The notes under the pieces were generated by a model. It was not told the origin of the DNA and did no database searches. It worked only from the letters and a program-made list of their open reading frames with translations. Below, piece after piece: positions 49,998 to 58,986 of a stretch of DNA of 59,923 bases; the stretch's first letter is position 1; every line of letters begins with the position of its first letter. Origin of the DNA: Gemmobacter lutimaris. GTDB taxonomy: Bacteria; Pseudomonadota; Alphaproteobacteria; Rhodobacterales; Rhodobacteraceae. Where the stretch lies: positions 1 to 59,923 of the forward strand of contig NZ_QXXQ01000021.1 of NCBI RefSeq assembly GCF_003570715.1, given 5' to 3'. A program made the position numbers and the translations under genes.

Positions 49998-52157
49998 ATG
50001 GACCAAGACATTGACGGCCTGCAGACGAAAGTGGCCGAAGAGCGGAAGAAGGAATACTTCTCCGTCCGCTCGGCCTTCTCCGGGACTTCGCAGGAGTTCG
50101 AAGATCCGCGTCTTGCCGGCGAGGCCTTCTTCCGGGCCGATCCGGCCGAGCGGCCTTCGGTGACCCATATCGACGGCAACTCCGCCCGGACCATGGCTCA
50201 TACGGAAACCCACGGGACACACGAGAGGGGAGAGACACGTTATTTCAAATCGCTGCCGGACTCGCATGCCCCCGATGCGGAATTCCGGGCCGGGTTTGTG
50301 GCGGCAATGGAGGCTTCGATCTCTGAGCGCCTGGAGAGGGTCGAGTTTGGCAAGGACGGGGCGAAGGCCGTCGAGAGGCTGGATGCCGGGCTGAAGGACG
50401 ATCTGGAAGCCTTCGCGCGGCGGGAACCGGAAAAGGCGGCCGCGCTCTGGAATGAGCATACAGGTGAAGTTCCGCCGGGGCCGACCCTGCGCGCGGCCGT
50501 CGAAGCCCGCGAAGCTGACGCGGACCGCGAGCAGCAGGCTGAGTTCGCGTCGCGTGCAGAAGGGCCGAAAGTCGTCGCTTCAGGGGACTGGGTCACGACG
50601 GACCGGAACGTGGAGCTGCGCCCCGTCGCGGTCGCAACCGAGCGCGGCGTCCACGCAGGCTATGACGCGTCCGAAAGCGGTGGTGAGGGGGTGATCAGCT
50701 TTTCGGAGCGGACCTTCGCGAACAGCTGGGAGGCACTGCGGCATGCCTGGGATTTTTACGAAGGCGGCGAAGAAGGGCTGGAGCTTGCCGTCAGCCGGGC
50801 CGCCGCGGTGGATCGTGACGCTGGCGAAGAGATGGACCGCGGACCCTCGGGCCTCGTGCTCGAACATCGCGAACAGCCGGAATTCCCCCGCCCTGAGACT
50901 GCGATTTATGCGGGCGAAGACGCCCAACTGGTCCTCACCCTCGGCCGTGACACCGAGGCCTCCCGCGATATTGCGGAACGCCTGGTTGCCGATCCTGCGT
51001 TTCGGCAAGTGGTGGCCGAGCATATTCCCGATGCCGAGGCCACCCTTGGCACCGGCCGGTTTGTCGACGGCCAAGGCTCCGCAGGGTTTCTGCCCGATGA
51101 ACTCCTGGCCATCACCTCCTATGGTCGTGATGGCAGTGCCGAGGTGCTGGCCAAGTTCCCGGACGAAGGGCCGCTGAGCGAAGCCCTGGCCAGGCATCTG
51201 GCTGAAAGCCCGGTTCTCACGGCCCATGTCGAAGAAGAACGGCTGCGCAGCGACTTCACGGCTGATCCAGCGCGGGCCATCTCCACCTGGGTGGCGCAGT
51301 CGAGCGCCCGGATTGATCGGTTGCCGTCGGACCGACAAGAAGACCTTCGTGCCGAAATGCAGAGCATCGCCAAGGAAGCTGCAGCAGCCTTTGGCCTGGA
51401 TCGGGAGCAGACTGGCCACGAGGTCTCTCCCCGCTCGACCCTCTACAGCACGGCGATCAGCCCGACGATCTTGACCGTTGGCGGCGAAGAGACGGGGCTT
51501 CAATCCGGCGGTGCCGAAAGCCTGCAGGGAAGCCTGACCCTCAACGCCCGCCTCGCAGGCATCGACGCCGAAAAGCTTGGCAAGCGTCTCGAAACCGGTG
51601 CCGCCAACGCCCGTGAAGAGGAAGCTTGGGTGAAATCCGATCTCGCCGACGTCGCCAGGCGTCACGGCTATGACCTCGACAACACGCAAGGCCGCAACGC
51701 GGCCGCAGAACGCCTGGATCGCTTCTACCAACGCGCCGCCGAGATGATCCAGTCCGCCCGTAGCATCGACGCTTCGAGAGCCCCGGACCCGATGGTCGAG
51801 GCCCTGGACAAGATGGCGAAACTCCATGTCCGGCAAGGCTCAGTCGCCTTCCGCAACGAGGCCCAAGCACGGGATTTCGCGGAAGAGATGAAAGAAAGGT
51901 ACGGTGCTAATGTGCTGAAAGATATCGCCGCCGGACGCACTGACGCCTTGGCCAAGGATGTCCCCGAGGCCAGTGCCTGCCAAGCCATGGCTGCGGCCGT
52001 CATCTCAGCGGCAAAAGAACACCCCTCTCTCGGCCTCAGTGCCCATGAGGTGGAAAGCGCCGAACGTCGCATGACGGCCGAGGCCGGTCCCAGGCCGCCG
52101 GAGCACACGCGCGCGTCTGGTCATGACCGAGCGCATGCCCAGGACAGGGAGTTCTGA
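49998..52157 (+). CDS. Large hypothetical protein between virB11 and virD4
   Basis: A 719-residue, acidic, soluble protein without signal peptide or membrane helix. The N-terminal 230 residues are charged and helical; a globular stretch follows (VVASGDWVTTDRNVELRPVA; GEGVISFSERTFANSWEALR; HAWDFYEGGEEGLELAVSRA). The C-terminal third has heptad-like helices (AAERLDRFYQRAAEMIQSAR) and a segment KLHVRQGSVAFRNEAQARDF. No relaxase His triad or primase motif was found. Its place two bases before virD4 suggests a cytoplasmic partner of the coupling protein, such as a relaxosome accessory or a translocated effector. That is inference; the family is not known to me. Confidence 0.6.
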   Translation: MDQDIDGLQTKVAEERKKEYFSVRSAFSGTSQEFEDPRLAGEAFFRADPAERPSVTHIDGNSARTMAHTETHGTHERGETRYFKSLPDSHAPDAEFRAGFVAAMEASISERLERVEFGKDGAKAVERLDAGLKDDLEAFARREPEKAAALWNEHTGEVPPGPTLRAAVEAREADADREQQAEFASRAEGPKVVASGDWVTTDRNVELRPVAVATERGVHAGYDASESGGEGVISFSERTFANSWEALRHAWDFYEGGEEGLELAVSRAAAVDRDAGEEMDRGPSGLVLEHREQPEFPRPETAIYAGEDAQLVLTLGRDTEASRDIAERLVADPAFRQVVAEHIPDAEATLGTGRFVDGQGSAGFLPDELLAITSYGRDGSAEVLAKFPDEGPLSEALARHLAESPVLTAHVEEERLRSDFTADPARAISTWVAQSSARIDRLPSDRQEDLRAEMQSIAKEAAAAFGLDREQTGHEVSPRSTLYSTAISPTILTVGGEETGLQSGGAESLQGSLTLNARLAGIDAEKLGKRLETGAANAREEEAWVKSDLADVARRHGYDLDNTQGRNAAAERLDRFYQRAAEMIQSARSIDASRAPDPMVEALDKMAKLHVRQGSVAFRNEAQARDFAEEMKERYGANVLKDIAAGRTDALAKDVPEASACQAMAAAVISAAKEHPSLGLSAHEVESAERRMTAEAGPRPPEHTRASGHDRAHAQDREF

Positions 52158-52159
52158 TC

Positions 52160-54130
52160 ATGCAACGTATCGCGCTTCTCCTCCCGATCGGTCTGTCGGC
52201 CGGCCTGCTCGTGGGCCTTATTGCCGGCGGCCTCGCGCTGAACCTGATCCTGGGGCGCGACCCGAACGCGACCGGCATATTCGTCCTGATCGAGGAATTC
52301 CCCGGCTTCGCACGGCTGACCTCCGTGCCTTGGGTTCTGCCCTGGCAGATTGTCGGTGCCTCGACTGTGGTCTTCACGATCGCCGCGGTCGCCCTGACCT
52401 TCCGCCAACAACTGACGGGCTATGGCCAGGCCAAATTCCAGGCTCGCGCCGAGATGAAGGCGAATGGCCTCTTGCAGCCCTTGGGCGCAGGCATGGTCTT
52501 CGGCAAACTCGGGACACCTTCAAAACGCGCGCCTTACGTCAGCGCCACGTTCCAGAAGTTCCCGCATTGTCTCGTCGTCGCACCCACGCGCGCCGGGAAA
52601 GGTGTGGGCTATGTTATCCCGAACACCCTCCTCTTCAACGGCAGCATCGTCGTTCTCGACGTGAAAGGGGAGATATTCGAGGCCACCTCGCGGCACCGGC
52701 AGGCCGAAGGCGATGCGGTCTATCGCTTCTCGCCTTTCGACTTCGAGCACCCGACCCATCGCTACAACCCGCTCGAGCGCGTCTCCCGCATTGAAAATCC
52801 CGAACAGCGCTACACGGAGCTTGCCAAGATCTCGGACTACTTCCTCACGGTTTCGGACAAAGGGACGGCTGGTGATTTCCTGACCGAGGGGCGCGAACTG
52901 TTCGTAGCTGCAGGGCTTCTGGCGATCGAGCGGGGCAAGCCGACCATCGGCGAGATCAGCCGCATCCTCTTCGGCCGTGGTGCCACGCAGGAGGTTTACG
53001 GCGAGCATGCCGAGGAGGTGAAACACCCCAATGCTGCCCAAACCTTCCGCAAGTTTGCAGGCTACTCCGACCGGACCCTGTCGTCCCACGCCTCGGTCCT
53101 GGGCGGTGCGGGCATGACACTTTGGAACAACCCGGCGGTGGATCGGGCAACCTCCGGTAACGACTTTTCCTTCACGGATCTGCGCAAGCGCCCGATGTCG
53201 ATCTATGTCGTTGTCAACGCCGATGACATCCGCACCCTGTCACCGCTGGTGCGGCTCTTCTTCGGCGAGCTCATTGCGACAATGCGCTCGACCCTCCCCG
53301 ACCCGAAATCTGAGCCTTGGCCGGTCATGGTCATGCTCGACGAATTCGACCAGCTCGGGCCAATGCCCATCGTCGAACAAGCCCTGAAACAGCTCGCGGG
53401 CCACGGCGCGCGCGTCTCGATCATCACCCAGTCGATCCCCGGCCTCGACAACATCTATGGCGAGAACGTCCGCATGTCGCTCGAATCTGCCGCCGGGATG
53501 AAGCTCTACCTCGCGGCCAACGACAAGAAGACCGCCGGAGAGATCTCGGACGCCTTGGGCAAGACGACCAAGCTTTCGGTGTCGGACAGCGTGTCGCGGG
53601 ATCGGGACTTCATGCAGCGGCGATCGGTCAGCCGACGGTTGGAGGAGCGGCCCCTCCTGACACCCGACGAGGTGCGGAGGCTGAACCCGGATCAGGCCAT
53701 CCTTGTCCCGGAACGGCAGAATCCGCTTTTGGTCCATCGGATCGTTTATTTCCAGGATACGACCTTCAAGACCCTTTTCGAAGCGCAGGCGGGACCCCTG
53801 CCCTATCCGCCGAAGGAGGCTGCCGCGGTTCAGGTTTTAACCGCGCGAATGGAAGCGCTGGAGCGGCGGCTGGCCGAAAAAATGGTGGTGGATTTCGTGC
53901 GAGCGGAAAAACCGGGATCGGCTTCGGCCATGGCCGAACCAAAACTGGCGGCGGAACTCATGGCGGCGGAAAAGCCAATCCTCGCGCAGAATGGCCAGTC
54001 CGGCGAAGGTGCCAACCTGCCAGATTCGTCAGGACCGGACGCAAATCTTGCGGCCTTCCGGCCAGACCAGATCGTTGCTGTGGCGCGCATGCGCAGGTTC
54101 ACCAGGAAAATACAGGAAATGGGAGCATGA
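52160..54130 (+). CDS. virD4: VirD4/TraG-family coupling protein
   Basis: A 656-residue ATPase that links the DNA-processing complex to the channel. Two N-terminal membrane helices (LLPIGLSAGLLVGLIAGGLA; IVGASTVVFTIAAVALTF) precede the RecA-like domain with Walker A VVAPTRAGKGVGYVIPNT (about 138-155), VVLDVKGE, Walker B VMVMLDEFDQLG (about 388-399) and IITQSIPGLD. It completes the conjugation set. Its C-terminal 120 residues are Ala/Glu-rich. The following 126 bp to 54256 contain no gene. Confidence 0.95.
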   Translation: MQRIALLLPIGLSAGLLVGLIAGGLALNLILGRDPNATGIFVLIEEFPGFARLTSVPWVLPWQIVGASTVVFTIAAVALTFRQQLTGYGQAKFQARAEMKANGLLQPLGAGMVFGKLGTPSKRAPYVSATFQKFPHCLVVAPTRAGKGVGYVIPNTLLFNGSIVVLDVKGEIFEATSRHRQAEGDAVYRFSPFDFEHPTHRYNPLERVSRIENPEQRYTELAKISDYFLTVSDKGTAGDFLTEGRELFVAAGLLAIERGKPTIGEISRILFGRGATQEVYGEHAEEVKHPNAAQTFRKFAGYSDRTLSSHASVLGGAGMTLWNNPAVDRATSGNDFSFTDLRKRPMSIYVVVNADDIRTLSPLVRLFFGELIATMRSTLPDPKSEPWPVMVMLDEFDQLGPMPIVEQALKQLAGHGARVSIITQSIPGLDNIYGENVRMSLESAAGMKLYLAANDKKTAGEISDALGKTTKLSVSDSVSRDRDFMQRRSVSRRLEERPLLTPDEVRRLNPDQAILVPERQNPLLVHRIVYFQDTTFKTLFEAQAGPLPYPPKEAAAVQVLTARMEALERRLAEKMVVDFVRAEKPGSASAMAEPKLAAELMAAEKPILAQNGQSGEGANLPDSSGPDANLAAFRPDQIVAVARMRRFTRKIQEMGA

Positions 54131-54256
54131 GATCTCTTCTGGTGAACCACGGGCACTTTCTACGACAGAGGCACCCCGGCAAGCGTTCCTGGAGCTCTCA
54201 GATCGTAGCTCACCGGGATAGGGACGGGCTTTCCGGCGCACTGCCGGATCAGCTGT

Positions 54257-54670
54257 CTACAGCTCCTCACCTATCTCAAGCGCAGCGAGACTTCGCAGCA
54301 TCATGGTCAGGGCTTCAAACGTCATAGCTTCGCTTCGAACAACAGTTGTTCCGATCACCCCCCTGCAATCATATCCTCCTCGCAAACCGATGGTGATTTC
54401 GAACCTTGATCCGTTCTTCGGCGCGCAGAGAACCCGCGGAAGCGACCAGTTGCAGGAATCCTGTGGCAGGGATGGCGCGGCTTCCAGTCCAAGACCAGCA
54501 TCGAGCAGGATTTCAAGGACAATATCCAGGGTCCTGGCCGCCGCGGACCGATCACATCGCCTCTGGGATGTGACTGTCGGAACAACTGATTGCGGCGCCG
54601 TAAACATTGCAAGAAACGCGGCAAGTCTCCTCTGAACAACCTTGTCGTTTGAAAGCTTTGAAACTGTCAC
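54257..54670 (-). CDS. Hypothetical protein
   Basis: A 137-residue soluble protein (start GTG, an internal ATG at 54607 is also possible). The N-terminal half is helical (RRLAAFLAMFTAPQSVVPTV; AARTLDIVLEILLDAGLGLE); the C-terminal half has alternating strands (SRFEITIGLRGGYDCRGVIG; TTVVRSEAMTFEALTMMLRS). No family is recognised. It converges with virD4 and is divergent from the XRE regulator. Confidence 0.45.
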   Translation of the reverse strand: MTVSKLSNDKVVQRRLAAFLAMFTAPQSVVPTVTSQRRCDRSAAARTLDIVLEILLDAGLGLEAAPSLPQDSCNWSLPRVLCAPKNGSRFEITIGLRGGYDCRGVIGTTVVRSEAMTFEALTMMLRSLAALEIGEEL

Positions 54671-54775
54671 CCCGATACCCTCAACTCGGACACTGCGGCC
54701 GCAACCATCGCGTGGCCCACGAATGTATCTTAAAACAGGTAGAGTTAAAAGCGGTGATGCACAATAGCATCCCGC

Positions 54776-55021
54776 ATGAAAACCACGCCCCGGAGCCCGC
54801 TGCGCGACGTCCTCGCCCGCAACATGCGACTGTTGCGCGCCGAGAAAGGCTGGTCACAGGAGTTTCTGGCACATGAAGCGGGCCTGAACCGCACCTATCT
54901 CAGCGCCGTCGAGCGCGGTGAGCAAAACATCTCACTCGACAACCTCCATCGCATCGCTCAAGGACTGAACGTCGATGCCTGGTCGCTGTTGAAGGAAGAA
55001 AACCCGAGGGGCGTTTCATAA
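54776..55021 (+). CDS. XRE-family transcriptional regulator
   Basis: An 81-residue protein that is essentially one Cro/C1-type helix-turn-helix: RNMRLLRAEKGWSQEFLAHE, AGLNRTYLSAVERGEQNISL, DNLHRIAQGLNVDAWSLL. The small size is typical of plasmid and phage regulators. It could control the conjugation genes or the divergent gene; nothing in the sequence decides this. The gap 55022-55223 holds no gene. Confidence 0.88.
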   Translation: MKTTPRSPLRDVLARNMRLLRAEKGWSQEFLAHEAGLNRTYLSAVERGEQNISLDNLHRIAQGLNVDAWSLLKEENPRGVS

Positions 55022-55223
55022 ACCTCTCTGCGCGCTCAATGAAAGTTATGTCCCGCTAACATGCTCATCCTGAGAAGAGTGAGCCCCCATCGTTTGGACA
55101 GTTTCCGGGACGATTCAAGCGACTCTCTGCCTCAGTTGGCCTGTCAGATCGCCCCCGTCACATTGAATTTGCAAGATCATCAGAGCTCGGGGCGCGCCGG
55201 AATTGGCCCCTTTTTCGGTACTC

Positions 55224-56039
55224 TCAATCATCCGGGACAAAACCCGCAACATCGACAAACTGGCCATCGGTGAGGCAATGCTCCAGCGAAACGGGAATAA
55301 TTAGATTGACCGCCAGCCGCGTGACGCTGGCTGCAAGATCGCCAAGCAGCACCTCGCTGGCGCGCGGCGAGAGACCCGCCACGGTAATTTCGAGTCCCTC
55401 CTTCACGCCACAGCCCCGCCGCCTGGGCGTCAGGTGTAGCTCGCAGCCTTTCACCTCTCCGGCGATCGTGGAGCACCACCGCCATCCGACGATGGTCACT
55501 CCGAGATCATCCCTGAGCCAGATCAGATCCTGATTTGCACCCATTCTGATGCTCGGGGAATAGTGGACCTGGCACGCTTTGGCTGCCCCCTCGACGCGCT
55601 GCAGCCAAGCCGTTCCGGTCGCCTTTTGACCTACCCAAACTGCCGCCCGCGACAGATCGCCCGCGAATGTCTCCAGCTGGCAGAGATCCGGGTCGGTTTG
55701 GGAAAATGAGAACGCCGTATTGAAGCGCGCTCCGGGCAGGTTGCTCAGCGCCGGGGGCAAACCCTCCTCCGGACGCCCCTTCATTCGCGGCGAGTGCGCT
55801 CCGATGAACAGCGGATAGGCGCAGCTCCCCGCCGGCAGATCCGCGCATTGCGGCAATATGGTCTCGGCGGCGATCAGGATCTTCGAATAAAGCACCTTCT
55901 TCGCCTGCACGGCAGAAGAGAGCAGCAGCACCGCAGCAATCGAGTAAACGGGAACAGCCAGTATCCGCAATCGCCTGGATCGGGTGCGGCGATCATTCTG
56001 GTGGACAGGCAATATGTTGCGCTGTGCTGATCTTGACAT
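55224..56039 (-). CDS. Exported hypothetical protein
   Basis: A 271-residue protein with a basic N-terminus and one hydrophobic segment (ILAVPVYSIAAVLLLSSAVQA) that can be a signal peptide or anchor. The rest has eight or so Cys (PQCADLPAGSCAYPLF; DLCQLETF; KACQVHY; WRWCSTIAGEVKGCELHLTP; RGCGVKEG; EHCLTDG), consistent with a disulfide-rich periplasmic fold. No family is recognised. It is the last gene of the minus-strand cluster and follows the membrane protein at 56060 by 20 bp. Confidence 0.6.
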   Translation of the reverse strand: MSRSAQRNILPVHQNDRRTRSRRLRILAVPVYSIAAVLLLSSAVQAKKVLYSKILIAAETILPQCADLPAGSCAYPLFIGAHSPRMKGRPEEGLPPALSNLPGARFNTAFSFSQTDPDLCQLETFAGDLSRAAVWVGQKATGTAWLQRVEGAAKACQVHYSPSIRMGANQDLIWLRDDLGVTIVGWRWCSTIAGEVKGCELHLTPRRRGCGVKEGLEITVAGLSPRASEVLLGDLAASVTRLAVNLIIPVSLEHCLTDGQFVDVAGFVPDD

Positions 56040-56059
56040 TCTCGTCCCTCAAGCCGTCG

Positions 56060-56434
56060 TCACATAGCCGCCAGCACGAAGCCCATCCAAAGTGTGAAGC
56101 ATGCGGCGAGGATGATGAGTATCTCAAGTTCTACAGCCGCAGTCAGGCCCCTTCGGCGACGATGTAGCGTCACGGGATAAAGCAGAAAAGCGGCGAACCC
56201 CGGCAAAAACGCGGTGCTGAACAAGAACACCAGTCCCTTTGGCGGGCCAGGCGGAGCGTTTGACGCCGCCCTCGTCCCCTCGGGCAATACCAGAACATCC
56301 GCCACCACCACACAAAAAACCCCAAGGATCAGGGCGGCGGCGCAGCCAGCAAGAACCCCTGACAGACGGGCCAGCATCCGCGGGCGCGATGTTTCCCTGT
56401 CTGTGGCCGCGCTTCTCTTGGCGTCTCGTGTCAT
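56060..56434 (-). CDS. Small membrane protein
   Basis: A 124-residue protein with three hydrophobic helices (LSGVLAGCAAALILGVFCVV; GLVFLFSTAFLPGFAAFLLY; ELEILIILAACFTLWMGFVL) and basic loops. No family is recognised. Its start overlaps the stop of the upstream Imm11-like gene (ATGA), so it is translated with it and may act with it. Confidence 0.6.
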   Translation of the reverse strand: MTRDAKRSAATDRETSRPRMLARLSGVLAGCAAALILGVFCVVVADVLVLPEGTRAASNAPPGPPKGLVFLFSTAFLPGFAAFLLYPVTLHRRRRGLTAAVELEILIILAACFTLWMGFVLAAM

Positions 56435-57066
56435 ATTTCAGTGCATTCCCCGAAACCCAGCCCCAGTGTGCCACCTAGGACCTTGGCTCGCTTGCGGAAA
56501 TCCTCGGTGCAGAAGATCGCCCCGGTCACCTCATCCGCCCAGAGGCTGCGCCCCAAGGCGGTATCCGTGCGAACGACCCTTTGAACGGGATATATAGCCG
56601 ACAGTCGGACCGCCGTCTTTTGCAGATGAGGCAAGAATTGGCGCATTATCCGCGACTTTTCCAGATCGACGGTCGGTGCATAATCCATGATCAGCGCGGC
56701 CAGATAGCGGCCCGGCGAGGGCTCCTTGGCTTTGTAGAACCAGACATCCGACAGCGGCACGAATTGGTGCCTGCCCGGTGCCATTTCCTCGGCCATGGCG
56801 GCGAATTCGGTGCTGACGATCATCAGGTTGTGATGGATCCCGGCACTGTGCAGCGGGCGCACGGGCTTTTGCATCAGCTCAATCCGGCTGCGCTGCAATA
56901 CCGACACCTCGGCATCATTCAAGGCGCGGGCGCCATCAAGGCTTGGCGAGAACCAGACCCCCTCCGCATCTTCGTCGTCACACAGATTCTTGCCATCCGG
57001 GGGCAGGATATGTGCCCCGATGCGGTGCGCAGCCACGAGGGAGACATCGACACAGTAAATCGTCAC
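56431..57066 (-). CDS. Imm11-like (DUF1629-like) protein, tentative
   Basis: A 211-residue soluble protein. The order of motifs resembles Imm11/DUF1629 immunity proteins: FVPLSDVWFYKAKEPSPGRY, LAALIMDYAPTVDLEKSRIM with the vDxEkS signature, VVRTDTALGRSLWADEVTGA and a closing IFCTEDFRKRAK segment followed by LGGTLGLGF. No cognate toxin gene is next to it, so an orphan immunity or unrelated role is possible. The GTG start directly follows the stop of the Dabb gene (TGAGTG), indicating coupling. Confidence 0.45.
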   Translation of the reverse strand: MTIYCVDVSLVAAHRIGAHILPPDGKNLCDDEDAEGVWFSPSLDGARALNDAEVSVLQRSRIELMQKPVRPLHSAGIHHNLMIVSTEFAAMAEEMAPGRHQFVPLSDVWFYKAKEPSPGRYLAALIMDYAPTVDLEKSRIMRQFLPHLQKTAVRLSAIYPVQRVVRTDTALGRSLWADEVTGAIFCTEDFRKRAKVLGGTLGLGFGECTEI

Positions 57067-57369
57067 TCAGGCACCTTCCGCAAGACCCGCGTGGAAATCT
57101 GCCACAACCCGCAGCTCGCGCAAGGGGCGAGCGATGGATATCGAGGCGGCATAGGCCGGATGCGCCTTGTAGCGAGCCAACTCTGCTTCATCCGCGAACT
57201 CACCATAAACAACGAAATCGACAGGGGCGGACAGGGTGTCGATCCCGAGGTTGCGCCCGATCTCCACGCGGCCATGGGGGATCTGGGTCAGGAGAAGCAA
57301 GCCTTCGTAAAGCCGCTCTACATCCGCGCGATTCCGGGCGGAGAAGAACACGACATGGCGCAGCAGCAT
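57067..57369 (-). CDS. Dabb-family (stress-responsive alpha/beta barrel) protein
   Basis: A 100-residue protein with the dimeric alpha/beta-barrel pattern: MLLRHVVFFSARNRADVERL, a central VEIGRNLGIDTLSAPVDFVV and YGEFADEAELARYKAHPAYA, ending VVADFHAG. Dabb proteins are small enzymes or stress proteins of varied function. Its ATG shares one base with the stop of the LysE-type gene, so both lie in one operon. Confidence 0.85.
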   Translation of the reverse strand: MLLRHVVFFSARNRADVERLYEGLLLLTQIPHGRVEIGRNLGIDTLSAPVDFVVYGEFADEAELARYKAHPAYAASISIARPLRELRVVADFHAGLAEGA

Positions 57370-57989
57370 CACACCCCCACGCGCCGAAGCATGGCCAATC
57401 CCCCCGCCAGCGCAAGGAAGACGCCACCGCAGACCCGGTCCATCCGGGTGATCAGCCTCGTACCAAAGCGTCCCGCGCAACGCCTGCCTGCCGCCGCATA
57501 GGCCAGCAGGACCGCCAGGTCGATCAGTGAGAAAGTCACCGCCAGAAGCAGGTATTGCGGCAGGACTGGCGCGGCGGCATCGATGAACTGGGGGAGAAGC
57601 GCTGTGAAGAACAGGTAACCTTTGGGATTTGTGACGGCGACAAGGAAACTGCGCGAGAACAGGCGGCGCACCTCTGTGACCTGAGCCGTCGGTGCTTCGG
57701 CAGAGGCGGCCTTGCTGAAAAGCAGCCGCAGACCGATATAGGCCAGATAGGCCACCCCCAGCCATTTCACGGCCGAGAACAAAAGCTGCGAGGTGGAGAG
57801 CAGCACACCCAGACCGGCCGAGACAGCGGCGATCAGAACCAGGTCTGAAAACACCGCCCCCGCGATTCCGAAACCGGCATCGCGCAGCCCGTGGCGGGCC
57901 CCGTTGGAGAAGGCCAACAGGGAGGTCGGCCCCGGCATTGCGACGGTTAACAAAGCCGCAAGCGCAAAGGTCAGAAGGGTAATGCTCAT
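57369..57989 (-). CDS. LysE/RhtB-family exporter
   Basis: A 206-residue inner-membrane exporter with about six hydrophobic helices. The signature MPGPTSLLAFSNGARHGLRD near the N-terminus, KWLGVAYLAYIGLRLLFS and FLVAVTNPKGYLFFTALLPQ are typical of the LysE/RhtB family, which exports amino acids and related compounds. It overlaps the DUF1772-like gene upstream by 4 bp. The substrate cannot be inferred. Confidence 0.92.
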   Translation of the reverse strand: MSITLLTFALAALLTVAMPGPTSLLAFSNGARHGLRDAGFGIAGAVFSDLVLIAAVSAGLGVLLSTSQLLFSAVKWLGVAYLAYIGLRLLFSKAASAEAPTAQVTEVRRLFSRSFLVAVTNPKGYLFFTALLPQFIDAAAPVLPQYLLLAVTFSLIDLAVLLAYAAAGRRCAGRFGTRLITRMDRVCGGVFLALAGGLAMLRRVGV

Positions 57990-58513
57990 GATCTTCTCCG
58001 GTTCTGGACAGCAGCAGTGAGTGTGGCGGCAACCAGCATCAGGCTGCCACCGGCGGCGATCATCCGGCTCAGGTTGGCCGACTGCCAGCGCGTGGAATAG
58101 GCCCGCCAGATTGTGTCGCCGCCCGGCGCCCGGGCATCGACTGCGGCAAGTTCCCGATTCAGCGGCACATTGGGCGCGACAATGCCCCCAAAGACTCCGA
58201 TCATATGCACGGCAAGCCCGAGACCCAGCACCGCGGCGGCGACTCTTGCCCGCAGAACGGCCATCATGACGACCGCCAATGTCAGAGCAAAAGGCGTTCC
58301 GAAGTAGACGGCGCCGAAAAGCGGATTACGGAGAGAGGCGTTCATCACCTGCATGGCCTCGATGGCCCTGGCCGGGTTGATCATGTCCAGATCGCGCAGG
58401 GCTGAACTTTGCCGGGCAGATAAGAAGTCGAAACATGCCTCGCTGAAACTAACTGAAACTAGCAGCGGCAGGGTGAGTAATGCCGATGCCTTGAGCGGCG
58501 CAAACCACGTCAT
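57986..58513 (-). CDS. DUF1772/anthrone-oxygenase-like membrane protein
   Basis: A 175-residue protein with four hydrophobic helices. The pattern VMNASLRNPLFGAVYFGTPF, GVFGGIVAPNVPLNRELAAV and a conserved W plus R/S segment near the end (YSTRWQSANLSRMIAAGGSL) fits DUF1772, the anthrone-oxygenase-like family. The start ATG at 58513 overlaps the upstream stop (ATGA). In bacteria such proteins have no firm function; the TetR-divergent operon suggests inducible expression. Confidence 0.75.
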   Translation of the reverse strand: MTWFAPLKASALLTLPLLVSVSFSEACFDFLSARQSSALRDLDMINPARAIEAMQVMNASLRNPLFGAVYFGTPFALTLAVVMMAVLRARVAAAVLGLGLAVHMIGVFGGIVAPNVPLNRELAAVDARAPGGDTIWRAYSTRWQSANLSRMIAAGGSLMLVAATLTAAVQNRRRS

Positions 58514-58899
58514 CTTGCCGAACGATGCCCCTGACGGATCAGCACTCCAATGAAAATCGCGATGACGGCGACCTGTGCCGTCAGAACGGCGGGCCATATC
58601 AGCGGAAACTGCAGGTCCAGATATTTCTGGGGGCCAAAGGACAGCATGGCCATCAGCGCGGCAAGCAGGCTGAGCACCTTGCCCGTCCGGCTGGCAAGGG
58701 GACCGATGATCAAAGCAGCAGCCGCAGTCGCAAGGGCGACAGCGAGGAACGGGGCGATTGCGAAAAGCGGAATCGTCGCGGGCGGATGCGGCGGCACCTG
58801 CGCGTAAAGGGCGCCCAGCATGACCAGTTGAAGGATGATCAGCACGCTCAGCGCGGCGGAGATCGAACGGGATTCGGACAAGATGGGCCCTCCGGCCAA
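58510..58899 (-). CDS. Small four-helix membrane protein, first gene of TetR-divergent operon
   Basis: A 129-residue membrane protein with four hydrophobic helices (ALSVLIILQLVMLGALYAQV; LFAIAPFLAVALATAAAALI; VLSLLAALMAMLSFGPQKYL; IWPAVLTAQVAVIAIFIGVL). No family is recognised. It starts 87 bp from the TetR gene in divergent orientation and leads a tightly packed operon down to at least 57067. Confidence 0.65.
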   Translation of the reverse strand: MAGGPILSESRSISAALSVLIILQLVMLGALYAQVPPHPPATIPLFAIAPFLAVALATAAAALIIGPLASRTGKVLSLLAALMAMLSFGPQKYLDLQFPLIWPAVLTAQVAVIAIFIGVLIRQGHRSAR

Positions 58900-58917
58900 A
58901 GATATGTGTAACTTATA

Positions 58918-58939
58918 TTACGGTTGCGATAATCCGTAA
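58918..58939. promoter_or_regulatory. Candidate TetR operator
   Basis: TTACGG (58918-58923) and CCGTAA (58934-58939) are perfect inverted halves with a ten-base spacer, in the 87-bp AT-rich gap between the divergent TetR gene and the small membrane protein. Size and place fit a TetR-family operator that represses both promoters. A second weaker repeat, GTAAC/TTAC, overlaps on the left. Confidence 0.55.
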
Positions 58940-58986
58940 CTACAATTACTGATCCTGTCAACGCGGACATTCAGGAGCGAAGGTAC

